64,000 bases of DNA from positions 2,294,001 to 2,358,000 of the forward strand of contig NZ_CP135052.1 of NCBI RefSeq assembly GCF_029193595.2. The letters run 5' to 3'. The stretch comes from Providencia hangzhouensis (GTDB taxonomy: Bacteria; Pseudomonadota; Gammaproteobacteria; Enterobacterales; Enterobacteriaceae). Below the pieces are notes generated by a model, which was not told the origin of the DNA, did no database searches, and saw only the letters and a program-made list of their open reading frames with translations. The first letter of the stretch is position 1. The number at the start of each line of letters is the position of its first letter. The translations under genes and the position numbers were made by a program. This document shows, one piece after another, positions 50,220-58,903 of the stretch.

Positions 50220-51866
50220 TTAGTTAGCTGGCGCTGCATCTTGTGGTGCTAATTCAGGCTCAACTTCCATTTCTGGTGCTGGTTCTGCATCTGGAGCAGG
50301 TACAGCTTCATATTCTAATGCATCTTCTGGGTTAGACATCACTTTCATCTTAGTGAGGAACTCAGCTAAGGTATATTTGTCATTATTGAATGTCAGGTCA
50401 TTACCTGCAAATTTGATAGTCATAGTTAAATCATTTTCGCTATCAATCATCCAAGGTGATTTTTTCTGTTTAGCTTTTTCAGCACGTTCTTCATCTGTCA
50501 TAAACATTTCTTCAAATGGAGAAGAGAACATATCTGAAGTCAGCATTTGCTGAACACCTTCAAATTCAGAAGTAACCATACCTTTCATTTCTTTCTTAGT
50601 TTCAGCATTAACTGGAACACCTTGATCTAAAATCATTGCTTGAGTCATTGATTCGATCATCATTGGCTTGTTCAGTTTTAAATTGAAATCAAAAGAAGTA
50701 ATGAGTTGCTTGATAGCTTCATCAACTTTGTTAGACATTGCTAACGCAGTAATTTCATCTTGGTTCCATTTATTAAATGTGATGTTTAGGTCAACTGAAC
50801 TTTGGCCAGCTTCATTTTTCCAGTAGAAGGGGCTAACAGTGAATACAGGCTTGCTTTTCATTAGCTCTGGCAATGTTGTAGACATCATTTCCATCGCTAA
50901 ACGCTCTGTTGCTTCAGTTGGGTCACCATTAGCTAAGCCTTGAGCTAATGCTTCATTATATTGTTCAACGAATTTACCTAATGCTTTAGCATCTAATTTT
51001 TCAATAGCAACAGTCAGTTCGCCAGAACCTAAGTTTTGCTCTAATGCCTTTAAGTCAGAGATGCTATAAGAAATATTCCCTTTCACATCTTCGCCAGTAA
51101 TAGAGGTGTCGCTTGAAATTTTGAAATCTTTAAAAGAAAATTTAGTTTCAGGAATGTTGAAATCTGTATCAGCAATAACAAATGACTGGGTTCCAGTGTA
51201 GAAGCCATATTGTGATTTTGTTACATTAGAGACTAATTTTAAGCCTTTTAATGTCATAGATTCAGAGTTATCTTTTTTACCAATAACTAAATTATCAGTG
51301 ACTAAAGTTGCATCAACGGCAGCAAGATCAGAAGTTGTTGATACATCAAACTTAGAACCACTGAAAGATAATGAAACGTCATCTTTCTTATACTCGACAG
51401 GGATCAGCTCTAAATTGGTATCAATACTTTTGCTATAGCCAATGACAGCAGAACCATGAATAAATGGTTTACCTTGAGTCGCTTCGAATAATTCTTTTGT
51501 CGTCGCGTTGTTAGCTAATTCAATTTGCGTCGCTGCTAATTTTGGTAATAAATTAAACTTAGCGACTTGTGATAATGGGAATGGACCGTGGTCAATATTC
51601 GTTTTGAATACAATTGAGTCTTCTGGTGATACTGAATCCGCAGAGGTGATTACGATATCTGCTTTAGATGAAAAAACACCTTTTTCATAATTTTCTACTT
51701 TAAAATTCAAACCTGACTCAGGCACATTTACAGCAAAAAAATCGTTGGTTTTGAGAATTACTCTATCAAGTTCATCTTTTACTTTAGAACCTGTATACCA
51801 TGAAGCTCCAGTCCACACTGCCCCCAGAGCAACAATAACACCAACCGCGACTAATGACTTTTTCAT
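50220..51866 (-). CDS. ydgA: YdgA, DUF945 periplasmic-facing protein
   Basis: A 548-aa protein of the DUF945/YdgA family. One N-terminal membrane helix or uncleaved signal (MKKSLVAVGVIVALGAVWTG) leads to a large repetitive beta-rich periplasmic region and a Pro/Glu-rich tail (PDAEPAPEMEVEPELAPQ). E. coli YdgA is a little-studied inner-membrane protein; AsmA-like architecture has been suggested for the family, so lipid or envelope transport is a guess. The start at 51866 was preferred over ATGs up to eight codons upstream. Confidence 0.88.
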   Translation of the reverse strand: MKKSLVAVGVIVALGAVWTGASWYTGSKVKDELDRVILKTNDFFAVNVPESGLNFKVENYEKGVFSSKADIVITSADSVSPEDSIVFKTNIDHGPFPLSQVAKFNLLPKLAATQIELANNATTKELFEATQGKPFIHGSAVIGYSKSIDTNLELIPVEYKKDDVSLSFSGSKFDVSTTSDLAAVDATLVTDNLVIGKKDNSESMTLKGLKLVSNVTKSQYGFYTGTQSFVIADTDFNIPETKFSFKDFKISSDTSITGEDVKGNISYSISDLKALEQNLGSGELTVAIEKLDAKALGKFVEQYNEALAQGLANGDPTEATERLAMEMMSTTLPELMKSKPVFTVSPFYWKNEAGQSSVDLNITFNKWNQDEITALAMSNKVDEAIKQLITSFDFNLKLNKPMMIESMTQAMILDQGVPVNAETKKEMKGMVTSEFEGVQQMLTSDMFSSPFEEMFMTDEERAEKAKQKKSPWMIDSENDLTMTIKFAGNDLTFNNDKYTLAEFLTKMKVMSNPEDALEYEAVPAPDAEPAPEMEVEPELAPQDAAPAN

Positions 51867-51972
51867 TATAAACATCCATCCTTTCAGCACGTTATTGCCG
51901 TACTTATAAATTTATAAAAGTTTTATATAATCGTCTTCATACAATGAAGACGGTTAAATACAGAATATGACA

Positions 51973-53148
51973 CTATTTGTTAAATACCCGGGCTAGTTTG
52001 CCACTGCCATTAATGGTTATGCTTTTCTCATAAGCAGGCAAGAAAACAGATTCACCTGAATTAATGCATATTTCATCATTACTAGAATGTAAAACTAACT
52101 GGCCTTCAATACAGAACAAAATTGAGGCACTATTGTTAGATAGCGCAACTTCCGAGTGGGTTATAGAATATATATTAAATGCAAAATCTTCTACTGGAAT
52201 ATTATATTTCCAGATATTTCCAGATTTTTCGGGAATACTTAATAAATCCTTTGCAAACGTAGGCTTAAAGTCAATGTTAGCAATCAGCTCTGGGATATCT
52301 ATGTGCTTATTTGTTAACCCAGCACGCAGTACATTATCTGAGTTTGCCATCACCTCTAACCCAACACCTTCTAGATATGCATGTGGCGTTCTGGCATATA
52401 AAAACATCGCTTCACCAGGTTCTAATTCAACGATGTTAAGAAGAAGAGGGGTAAATAGCCCATTATCTTCAGGATATAGGCTAACCATTTGCTTTATTGA
52501 GTTCCATGGCTCGCCTTGTCGGCTGTTTAAAGCGGCTTTCAATACGCCAAGTGCTAAATCTTTTTGTTCACCTGTTAAATTAAGAATTTGTGCAAATAAA
52601 CGAGATAACTTTTCTTTTGTTGGGTCTTGAACAAATAATTGGATATCAGGATGTGCAGCTGAAACAAAATCCAGTAATTGCGCGATTTCATTCAGTGGGC
52701 GAAACGCGTTCATTGCCTTAAAAGGTGTTAACGCAAAGATTAATTCAGGTTTATGGTTGTCATCTTTATAATTGCGTATTGGGGAATCTAGTGGGATGCC
52801 AGCCGAATTTTCTTTAGCAAAACCAACTTCAGCATAAGTTTTGTTTGGATGTACTTGAACAGACAACGGTTGAGCAGCACATAACACTTTAAATAAATAA
52901 GGTAAACGATGATAAGTTTGTGCGACATGCTGACCTAAGTAGGCTTCAGGATCACTTTCAATTAAGGCGTTAAGTGGAATACTTTGATTTTTTTCCGCAT
53001 CGAGAACTTCGGAGCTTGCTTTTGGATGAGCACCCATCCAAAGTTCAGCCATAGGTAAGCTATCAGGGTTTGAAATCCCATATAACTTAGTCAGGGCCGT
53101 TTTACTGCCCCAGTCATAGTTTTGGACTTTGTTTATCATTTTAAGCAT
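51973..53148 (-). CDS. manA: Mannose-6-phosphate isomerase
   Basis: ManA (391 aa, identical in length to E. coli) interconverts mannose-6-P and fructose-6-P. Zinc-binding residues are in LSVQVHPNKTYAE near residue 97 and NHKPELIFALTPF near residue 133, and RTPHAYLEGVGLEVMANSDN is the type I signature. The start at 53148 (MLKMINKVQNYDWGSK) was chosen because it matches the family; the 25 codons before it overlap the promoter and face fumC. Confidence 0.96.
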   Translation of the reverse strand: MLKMINKVQNYDWGSKTALTKLYGISNPDSLPMAELWMGAHPKASSEVLDAEKNQSIPLNALIESDPEAYLGQHVAQTYHRLPYLFKVLCAAQPLSVQVHPNKTYAEVGFAKENSAGIPLDSPIRNYKDDNHKPELIFALTPFKAMNAFRPLNEIAQLLDFVSAAHPDIQLFVQDPTKEKLSRLFAQILNLTGEQKDLALGVLKAALNSRQGEPWNSIKQMVSLYPEDNGLFTPLLLNIVELEPGEAMFLYARTPHAYLEGVGLEVMANSDNVLRAGLTNKHIDIPELIANIDFKPTFAKDLLSIPEKSGNIWKYNIPVEDFAFNIYSITHSEVALSNNSASILFCIEGQLVLHSSNDEICINSGESVFLPAYEKSITINGSGKLARVFNK

Positions 53149-53327
53149 AGCAAAATTCTCTTTTTCATAAAAATCAACTGATTTCCTTTTCACTACAATA
53201 CAATAAGCTCGACCAAGTCTCATAAATGAAATTCAATTTGTGGCATTATACTGCTCGGTTATTTGCTTACCTGCAAGCAGATGATTCTAAAATCAATTAT
53301 TCTGTGTATGTACCTAAGGAGATAGTA

Positions 53328-54725
53328 ATGGCAGCCACTCGCATTGAAAAAGACTCAATGGGACCAATTGAAGTACCTGCTGACCAATTGTGGGGCGCGC
53401 AAACGCAGCGTTCTTTAGAACATTTCCGTATATCTGTAGAAAAAATGCCTGTTGCGTTAATTCACGCACTCGCTATCACTAAAAAAGCCGCTGCTAGTGT
53501 TAATATGGATCTTGGATTATTAGCTAAAGAGCGCGGCGATGCAATCATTGCTGCTGCTGACGAAGTTTTAGCTGGTAAACATCCAACGGAATTTCCTCTA
53601 GCTATTTGGCAAACCGGTTCTGGTACGCAAAGTAACATGAACATGAACGAGGTTTTAGCTAACCGTGGTAGCGAAATTCTCGGTGGTCAACGTGGTAATG
53701 ATCGTCTTATTCACCCTAATGATGATGTGAATAAAAGTCAAAGTTCAAATGATGTTTTCCCAACGGCAATGCACGTTGCTGCGGTCGTCGCAATCCGCGA
53801 ACATCTTCTCCCTGAACTGAAAATTTTGCATCAAACATTAGATGCAAAAGCGAAAGAATTTAAAGATATTGTAAAAATCGGTCGTACTCACTTGCAAGAT
53901 GCAACCCCGTTGACGCTAGGCCAAGAAATTTCAGGTTGGGCTGCAATGTTAGCGCATAATGAAAAACACATTGAAAATTCTGTTCCTCATGTGTGTGAAT
54001 TAGCGCTAGGTGGTACAGCAGTAGGGACTGGTTTAAATACGCATCCTGAATATGCGGTACGTGTTGCGAAAAAAATCGCAGAATTAACTGGCCAACCATT
54101 TGTTACGGCACCTAATAAATTTGAAGCATTAGCAACTTGCGATAGCCTTGTACATGCACATGGTGCTTTAAAGGGCTTAGCTGCCTCTTTAATGAAAATT
54201 GCCAATGATGTTAGGTGGTTAGCATCTGGTCCTCGCTGCGGTATTGGTGAAATATCTATCCCAGAAAATGAGCCAGGCAGTTCAATCATGCCAGGTAAAG
54301 TAAACCCTACACAGTGTGAAGCACTGACTATGTTATGTGCACAAGTTATGGGGAATGATGTTGCTGTTAACATTGGTGGGGCATCCGGTAATTTTGAGCT
54401 GAATGTATTCCGCCCAATGCTAATTGATAATTTCTTACAGTCTGTTCGCTTATTAGCTGATGGTATGCGTAGCTTTAATGAGCATTGTGCGATTGGAATT
54501 GAACCAAATCGTGAGCGTATTGAAAAATTACTTCATGAATCGCTAATGTTAGTGACAGCTTTAAATACTCACATTGGGTACGATAAAGCCGCAGAAATTG
54601 CTAAAAAAGCGCATAAAGAAGGACTGACGCTGAAAGAATCCGCATTGAAATTAAACTATTTAACAGAAGAACAGTTCAATGATTGGGTTCGTCCAGAAGA
54701 TATGGTTGGCAGCATGAAATCTTAA
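53328..54725 (+). CDS. fumC: Fumarate hydratase class II
   Basis: FumC (465 aa) is the iron-free, oxygen-stable fumarase. The signature [15 protein letters not shown] near residue 317 and [13 protein letters not shown] near residue 98 are intact, as are TAMHVAAVV and [16 protein letters not shown]. The start at 53328 follows AAGGAG and matches the family; 34 more open codons upstream are non-coding. It lies divergent from manA, as in E. coli. Confidence 0.97.
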   Translation: MAATRIEKDSMGPIEVPADQLWGAQTQRSLEHFRISVEKMPVALIHALAITKKAAASVNMDLGLLAKERGDAIIAAADEVLAGKHPTEFPLAIWQTGSGTQSNMNMNEVLANRGSEILGGQRGNDRLIHPNDDVNKSQSSNDVFPTAMHVAAVVAIREHLLPELKILHQTLDAKAKEFKDIVKIGRTHLQDATPLTLGQEISGWAAMLAHNEKHIENSVPHVCELALGGTAVGTGLNTHPEYAVRVAKKIAELTGQPFVTAPNKFEALATCDSLVHAHGALKGLAASLMKIANDVRWLASGPRCGIGEISIPENEPGSSIMPGKVNPTQCEALTMLCAQVMGNDVAVNIGGASGNFELNVFRPMLIDNFLQSVRLLADGMRSFNEHCAIGIEPNRERIEKLLHESLMLVTALNTHIGYDKAAEIAKKAHKEGLTLKESALKLNYLTEEQFNDWVRPEDMVGSMKS

Positions 54726-54752
54726 GCTAGCTTATTAAACTGGCTTTATATA

Positions 54753-54787
54753 ACACCCATACTGTTTGACAGATGGGTGTTTTTTTA
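54753..54787. terminator. fumC terminator, shared with tus
   Basis: ACACCCAT pairs with ATGGGTGT around a 12-base loop, followed by seven T. The T run overlaps the tus stop codon, so tus transcripts would meet the same hairpin from the other side. Confidence 0.88.
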
Positions 54788-55699
54788 GCGTTCTATATAC
54801 AAATTTAAACGTGGTATTAATAGTTCAACTGCTTTTGCTCTGGGCCGATTACGGATTGCAATGTTATTGGCATGGTAATCGGGAAGTTCACCGACTTTAA
54901 TTTCTGCCACCGTTTTTTCAAGCGCAAAAACAAATAAAGGCGTTGCACAAGCAAACTGGGTTTGTTTCTGTTGTTCTTTATCCCACACACGAGCGATTGG
55001 CTGAACTTTGACTGGCCGTTGAGTTTTTAAAACCGCATTGTAAGGTAGGGCGTCAATTAAGCGAATTTCATTTTCCAATTGTAAGCGCCAGTGCTCTTTT
55101 GGTAAATGAAGAGGGCAGCGGCCACTTTCTAAGCTTGCTTGTAAGCGGTCTCGCATTGCTTCTTTTGTGGCTTTATTGATAACTTTTTTATTTGCCCAGC
55201 CAAAATTAATCGTATCGACATCAATCAATGAAGAGAGGGTTCGGTAGGTATTCAATGTTAGTAGGCCATGTAAACTATCACGAATAAATTCGAATCGATG
55301 AGGTTCGTCAACTTGTGTGACAATGGCTTTTATATGCATTTTTAACTCATTGATCTTTAAAATTAATGAATTAAAGTTACGATAAGTTTGCAAATTAGTT
55401 TGTACACATATAACCCCCGGTAAACGGATAGCGGCTTTGTTGCTGACCTCGTCTGGTTTGTTTTGTAAAAACAATAAATTAACTAACTTTACTGTTTCAC
55501 GTATCGCATCATGACCAACTAATGTTTGTACTGAGATTTGTTCTATCTCATTATTCTCTTCACCTTTAATTACTGAAGGTAACTGGAAGACATGAGCTGT
55601 AAATGGAACTTGTTTTGATTGTTCCAATAACAACAGGCTAAATTGGTTTATTTGTGATTCCAATTCATTGAACGTATTAATTAAATCTTGTTTTTTCAT
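54785..55699 (-). CDS. tus: Replication terminus site-binding protein Tus
   Basis: Tus (304 aa; E. coli 309) binds Ter sites and blocks the replicative helicase from one side. The sequence aligns along its length: KAAIRLPGVICVQ, NTYRTLSSLIDVDTINFGWANKKVI near residues 157-180, KTQRPVKVQPIARVWDKEQQKQTQFACATPL near residues 227-257 in the DNA-contacting interdomain beta strands, and a final LLIPRLNLYIE. Relatives occur only in enterobacteria and their plasmids. A Ter site abuts its start codon, which implies autorepression. No ribosome site is visible. Confidence 0.96.
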   Translation of the reverse strand: MKKQDLINTFNELESQINQFSLLLLEQSKQVPFTAHVFQLPSVIKGEENNEIEQISVQTLVGHDAIRETVKLVNLLFLQNKPDEVSNKAAIRLPGVICVQTNLQTYRNFNSLILKINELKMHIKAIVTQVDEPHRFEFIRDSLHGLLTLNTYRTLSSLIDVDTINFGWANKKVINKATKEAMRDRLQASLESGRCPLHLPKEHWRLQLENEIRLIDALPYNAVLKTQRPVKVQPIARVWDKEQQKQTQFACATPLFVFALEKTVAEIKVGELPDYHANNIAIRNRPRAKAVELLIPRLNLYIER

Positions 55700-55722
55700 A
55701 ATTTAGTTACAACATTCAAATA
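55700..55722 (-). other. Ter site at the tus start codon
   Basis: The minus strand reads TTTGAATGTTGTAACTAAAT directly before the tus ATG. It has the GTTGTAACTAAA core and G at position 6; positions 7-8 are AA instead of TA. In E. coli TerB likewise overlaps the tus control region. It has the same polarity as the Ter site at 48813. Tus bound here should repress tus and block leftward forks. Confidence 0.92.
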
Positions 55723-55784
55723 GGTGATAAACAATAAATAACATAAACTCTCGTGTTTATCTATAAGAAAATCAGAGTCAAAAA

Positions 55785-55813
55785 GGGCAAGTGAGGCATT
55801 TTAACACTTGCCC
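55785..55813 (-). terminator. LPMO gene terminator
   Basis: GGGCAAGTG pairs with CACTTGCCC around an 11-base loop; the minus strand continues TTTTTGACTC. It lies 28 bases past the stop. Confidence 0.85.
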
Positions 55814-55840
55814 CTTTCTTATATAAGCTTTCCTTTGACG

Positions 55841-56419
55841 TTAATTTATTTCTGCATCAATAACTTGATAAAACGCATTTTGCGTATCATCTATCGTCCA
55901 AATGGCTAAAATGACATGGTAACCTTTTTGATTTTTTGGCAATACACACTTGTGCTCAACAGTCTCTTCTGGAAATTCTACACGCTCAAATTTACAAAAT
56001 GGCGTTAGTGTAAATTGATTACGAGATAGCAAGGCGTTTGACTGCCAGTCTGGCTTAGTTATGAAATATTCCCATTTTGTCGTTTTATGTTTTGCCGTGA
56101 TGCGCCATTTAAACCTAACATCAGGTGAATTTAAGATAACCCGTTGCCATCGATTCGCAGTTTGTATGTCTAAGGGAGAAAAAGCAGCAATACCGGCGCT
56201 AGCAATTTTTCCATCAACTGGGCCATATTGAGGAAAACCTTTTTGGCCTTCAATAGATTGCGGTTCATATTGCACAGCTCCGCAGTGGGTATTTACCCCT
56301 TGCTTGCAGTAATATGAACGACTTTCAGGGGATTCGACATAGCCATGGGACCAAACAAAAGAACTACAGCATAGGAGTAATGGGGCAATTAAAAATGGTT
56401 TTATAGAGAATGGTTTCAT
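55841..56419 (-). CDS. AA10 lytic polysaccharide monooxygenase (chitin-binding, CBP21-like)
   Basis: A secreted copper enzyme of 192 aa that oxidatively cuts chitin or related polymers. A signal peptide (residues 1-24, ending FVWS) would be cut to expose His25 as the N-terminal copper ligand (HGYVESPESRSYYC). The second brace histidine is His111 in ITAKHKTTKWEYF, and the axial Phe is Phe183 in QNAFYQVIDAE. It is a single-domain form with no extra chitin-binding module. It stands between tus and ynfM with its own terminator. No chitinase is in the window. Some relatives act as host-colonisation factors. Confidence 0.94.
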   Translation of the reverse strand: MKPFSIKPFLIAPLLLCCSSFVWSHGYVESPESRSYYCKQGVNTHCGAVQYEPQSIEGQKGFPQYGPVDGKIASAGIAAFSPLDIQTANRWQRVILNSPDVRFKWRITAKHKTTKWEYFITKPDWQSNALLSRNQFTLTPFCKFERVEFPEETVEHKCVLPKNQKGYHVILAIWTIDDTQNAFYQVIDAEIN

Positions 56420-56503
56420 TGGGTTTCCTCGTAATTAATAGACTTTTTTATCATCTACTAATCACGAGAAGGTATGGTAGTTTAACCTTTATTAGTTCCT
56501 AAT

Positions 56504-57775
56504 CTACTGGTTATAACAAATTGATTTCAAACGGTAAGCAATGACTATGCCGATAAATAATATTCCAGCAATAAATAGCGCAACGCCATTCCAGCCAAAG
56601 TGTTGCCAAAATAAGCCACCAACCGTACCTGCAATACTTGACCCAGCGTAATAACTAAATAAATACAGAGAAGACGCTTGTCCACGTGCTCGTTTAGCTC
56701 TGCGTCCCACCCAGCTACTCGCTACAGAGTGCGCTGCAAAAAAACCCGTTGTTAGTATTGTCATTCCTAGCAGCACTAACCAAACATTTGAATATAGTGT
56801 GATTAAAATACCAACTAACATCATAGTAATAGACGCTATGAGCACTCGTCCAAGTCCATACTTGTGAATTAAACTTCCCGTTTTAGTCGCACTGTAAGTC
56901 CCTGTTAAATAAATAACGGATAACAAGCCAACAGTAGACTGAGAAAAAGAGTAAGGCGCTTCAAGTAAACGATATCCAATGTAGTTGTACATTGTGACAA
57001 AACCACCCATCAAAACAAAGCCTTCAATAAATAGAAAAGGTAAGCCTTTGTCTCTAAAGTGTAGATGCAAATTAACCCATAGATTCTTAGGTTTTAAAGA
57101 ACTCGCACGAAAATGCTGAGAAGGGGGCAATAAGCGCCAAAAACCAATAGCCGCGATCAAAGCTAACGAACCTAAAATCACAACGGCAACACGCCATGAA
57201 TAAAAATCAGCAATCACTCCCGTCACCAAACGGCCGCTCATTCCACCCAATGAATTACCACTAATATATAACCCCATGGATAACGCAACATAACTTGGAT
57301 GGATCTCTTCACTCAAATAAGTCATAGCGACAGCAGCAACGCCACTTAACGATAAACCAACTAATGCCCTCGCAATTAAGATCCCTTGCCAACTCTGCAT
57401 GACTGAACTGAGCAGAGTAAATAGTGCAGCACAAGCCAATGCAATAACCATCACATTTTTGCGACCTATTGCATCTGAAATTGGCCCGGTAATCAGTAAA
57501 CCTAATGCCATCAAGCCAGTACTCAGTGATAATGATAAGCTTGCAGTTGCAGGGGAAATATTAAAATCCTCTGACAGCATAGGTAATATTGGCTGAACAA
57601 AATATAGCAAAGCGAATGTGGCAAAGCCCACCGTAAAAAAAGATAAGGTTACACGTAAATACAGCGCATCATCTCTTTGTATATAATGTTTTTTGGGTGT
57701 GGTATTTCCCTGCAAGGGTGTTCTTATTCCTTCATTAGGCCGCTCAGATGTGAGGCTATTTTGTGAGTGTTCCAT
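56504..57775 (-). CDS. ynfM: YnfM-type major facilitator superfamily transporter
   Basis: A 423-aa MFS transporter with 12 predicted helices. TVGFATFALLYFVQPILPML and ISDAIGRKNVMVIALAC (the A-loop motif GPISDAIGRKN near residue 102) are conserved, and the C-half starts RDKGLPFLFIEGFVLMGGFV. It matches E. coli YnfM, related to arabinose/drug exporters of unknown substrate. It lies divergent from the LysR gene ynfL, which probably regulates it; an FNR-type palindrome lies between them. Confidence 0.92.
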   Translation of the reverse strand: MEHSQNSLTSERPNEGIRTPLQGNTTPKKHYIQRDDALYLRVTLSFFTVGFATFALLYFVQPILPMLSEDFNISPATASLSLSLSTGLMALGLLITGPISDAIGRKNVMVIALACAALFTLLSSVMQSWQGILIARALVGLSLSGVAAVAMTYLSEEIHPSYVALSMGLYISGNSLGGMSGRLVTGVIADFYSWRVAVVILGSLALIAAIGFWRLLPPSQHFRASSLKPKNLWVNLHLHFRDKGLPFLFIEGFVLMGGFVTMYNYIGYRLLEAPYSFSQSTVGLLSVIYLTGTYSATKTGSLIHKYGLGRVLIASITMMLVGILITLYSNVWLVLLGMTILTTGFFAAHSVASSWVGRRAKRARGQASSLYLFSYYAGSSIAGTVGGLFWQHFGWNGVALFIAGILFIGIVIAYRLKSICYNQ

Positions 57776-57801
57776 GTTTATTCCTTGTCATACCAACACG
57801 T

Positions 57802-57815
57802 TTGATTTCGATCAA
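57802..57815. promoter_or_regulatory. FNR-type palindrome between ynfM and ynfL
   Basis: TTGAT-TTCG-ATCAA is a perfect match to the FNR consensus TTGAT-N4-ATCAA, extended to TTTGAT/ATCAAA. It is centred 33 bases before the ynfM start and about 92 before ynfL. A LysR-type operator for YnfL is an alternative reading. Confidence 0.65.
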
Positions 57816-57900
57816 AGAATAGAAACTTTCTAGTTTTTTGTCTAATATATTAATTATTAATAATAATACTTTAAACATATTAATGGGTATTAACCAAAAG

Positions 57901-58812
57901 ATGAGTATAGAACTTAGACATCTTCGATACTTTATTGCTGTCGCTGAAGAGCTTCATTTTGGCAAGGCAGCTGAACGTCTGCATATTTCACAGCCTCCTT
58001 TAAGCCAGCAAATACAAATGCTTGAAGAGAAAGTTAATGCAAAATTGTTAGAAAGGAATAATCGAAACGTTGCGTTAACGCCTGCGGGGGCAATGTTCTT
58101 AAAAGAGGCATATCAAATTTTAGCTCAAGTCGATGCGGCTGCGACAAAAGCAGCTCGCATGGAAAAAGGCGAACTTGGGGAGTTATCTATTGGATTTACG
58201 TCAACTACGCCATTTATGCACAAAGTTACCATGAGTTTACGGCAGTATCGGGAAGCTTACCCTGAAGTTTCTATTCATATGCATCAGATGAATACCAAAC
58301 AACAGATAGCGCCATTAATTACGGGGCGAATTGATATTGGTATTATGAGAAATACGGTGTTACCAGAACAATTGGATTACCAACTATTATTTAAAGAACC
58401 ATTTATGGTTGCCGTCTATGAAGGCCATCCATTATTAGAATTTATTGATGTTGGTGTTGATATTCAACAACTTGCTGATTATCCATTCATTTTCTTTGAA
58501 CGTGATGTTGGTACCGCACTATATGATGAAATAAATCAATTGTTAACATCTGCGGGAGTGGTACCCACCATTTCTCAAGAAGCGGGGGAAGCCATGACCA
58601 TTTTAGGATTAGTTTCCGCGGGAATGGGAATTTCTGTGATTACAGAATCATTCACACGAATGAAAATTGATGGTGTAAAATACTTAAAACTCACTAATAT
58701 TAATGCTTCATCTGAAGTTTGGTTAGTCTACAATACTCGTAGAACGTTACCTGCCGTAGCCAAAAAATTAACAAATCTTTTGATGGCCAACATTGTTGGC
58801 AACCAAGAGTGA
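57901..58812 (+). CDS. ynfL: YnfL, LysR-family transcriptional regulator
   Basis: A 303-aa LysR-type regulator. The winged helix-turn-helix covers residues 1-60 (LRHLRYFIAVAEELHFGKAAERLHISQPPLSQQ-type sequence). The effector domain has GELSIGFTSTTPFMHKV, IDIGIMRN and MTILGLVSAGMGISV. The start at 57901 (MSIELRHLRYF) was chosen over an in-frame ATG six codons upstream. Its likely target is the divergent ynfM. Confidence 0.92.
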   Translation: MSIELRHLRYFIAVAEELHFGKAAERLHISQPPLSQQIQMLEEKVNAKLLERNNRNVALTPAGAMFLKEAYQILAQVDAAATKAARMEKGELGELSIGFTSTTPFMHKVTMSLRQYREAYPEVSIHMHQMNTKQQIAPLITGRIDIGIMRNTVLPEQLDYQLLFKEPFMVAVYEGHPLLEFIDVGVDIQQLADYPFIFFERDVGTALYDEINQLLTSAGVVPTISQEAGEAMTILGLVSAGMGISVITESFTRMKIDGVKYLKLTNINASSEVWLVYNTRRTLPAVAKKLTNLLMANIVGNQE

Positions 58813-58823
58813 GCTAGTTCACA
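58808..58823 (+). promoter_or_regulatory. CRP-like site upstream of mlc
   Basis: AGTGA-GCTAGT-TCACA differs from TGTGA-N6-TCACA at one base. It overlaps the ynfL stop and lies 81-96 bases before the mlc start. E. coli mlc is known to be CRP-controlled, which makes the site plausible. Confidence 0.55.
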
Positions 58824-58903
58824 TTTTCAATGTAAACGAAATCATTCATACACAGATTAAGGCATAATAACTCATTGCTTTATAAAGGAATTGAATTATT
58901 ACC

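Noticed and set aside
53149..53223. A longer ManA beginning at 53223
   Set aside because: The 25 extra codons lie in the manA-fumC promoter region; the start at 53148 gives the exact usual length.
53226..53327. A longer FumC beginning at 53226
   Set aside because: The extra 34 codons lack family similarity; the start at 53328 has AAGGAG and fits the family.
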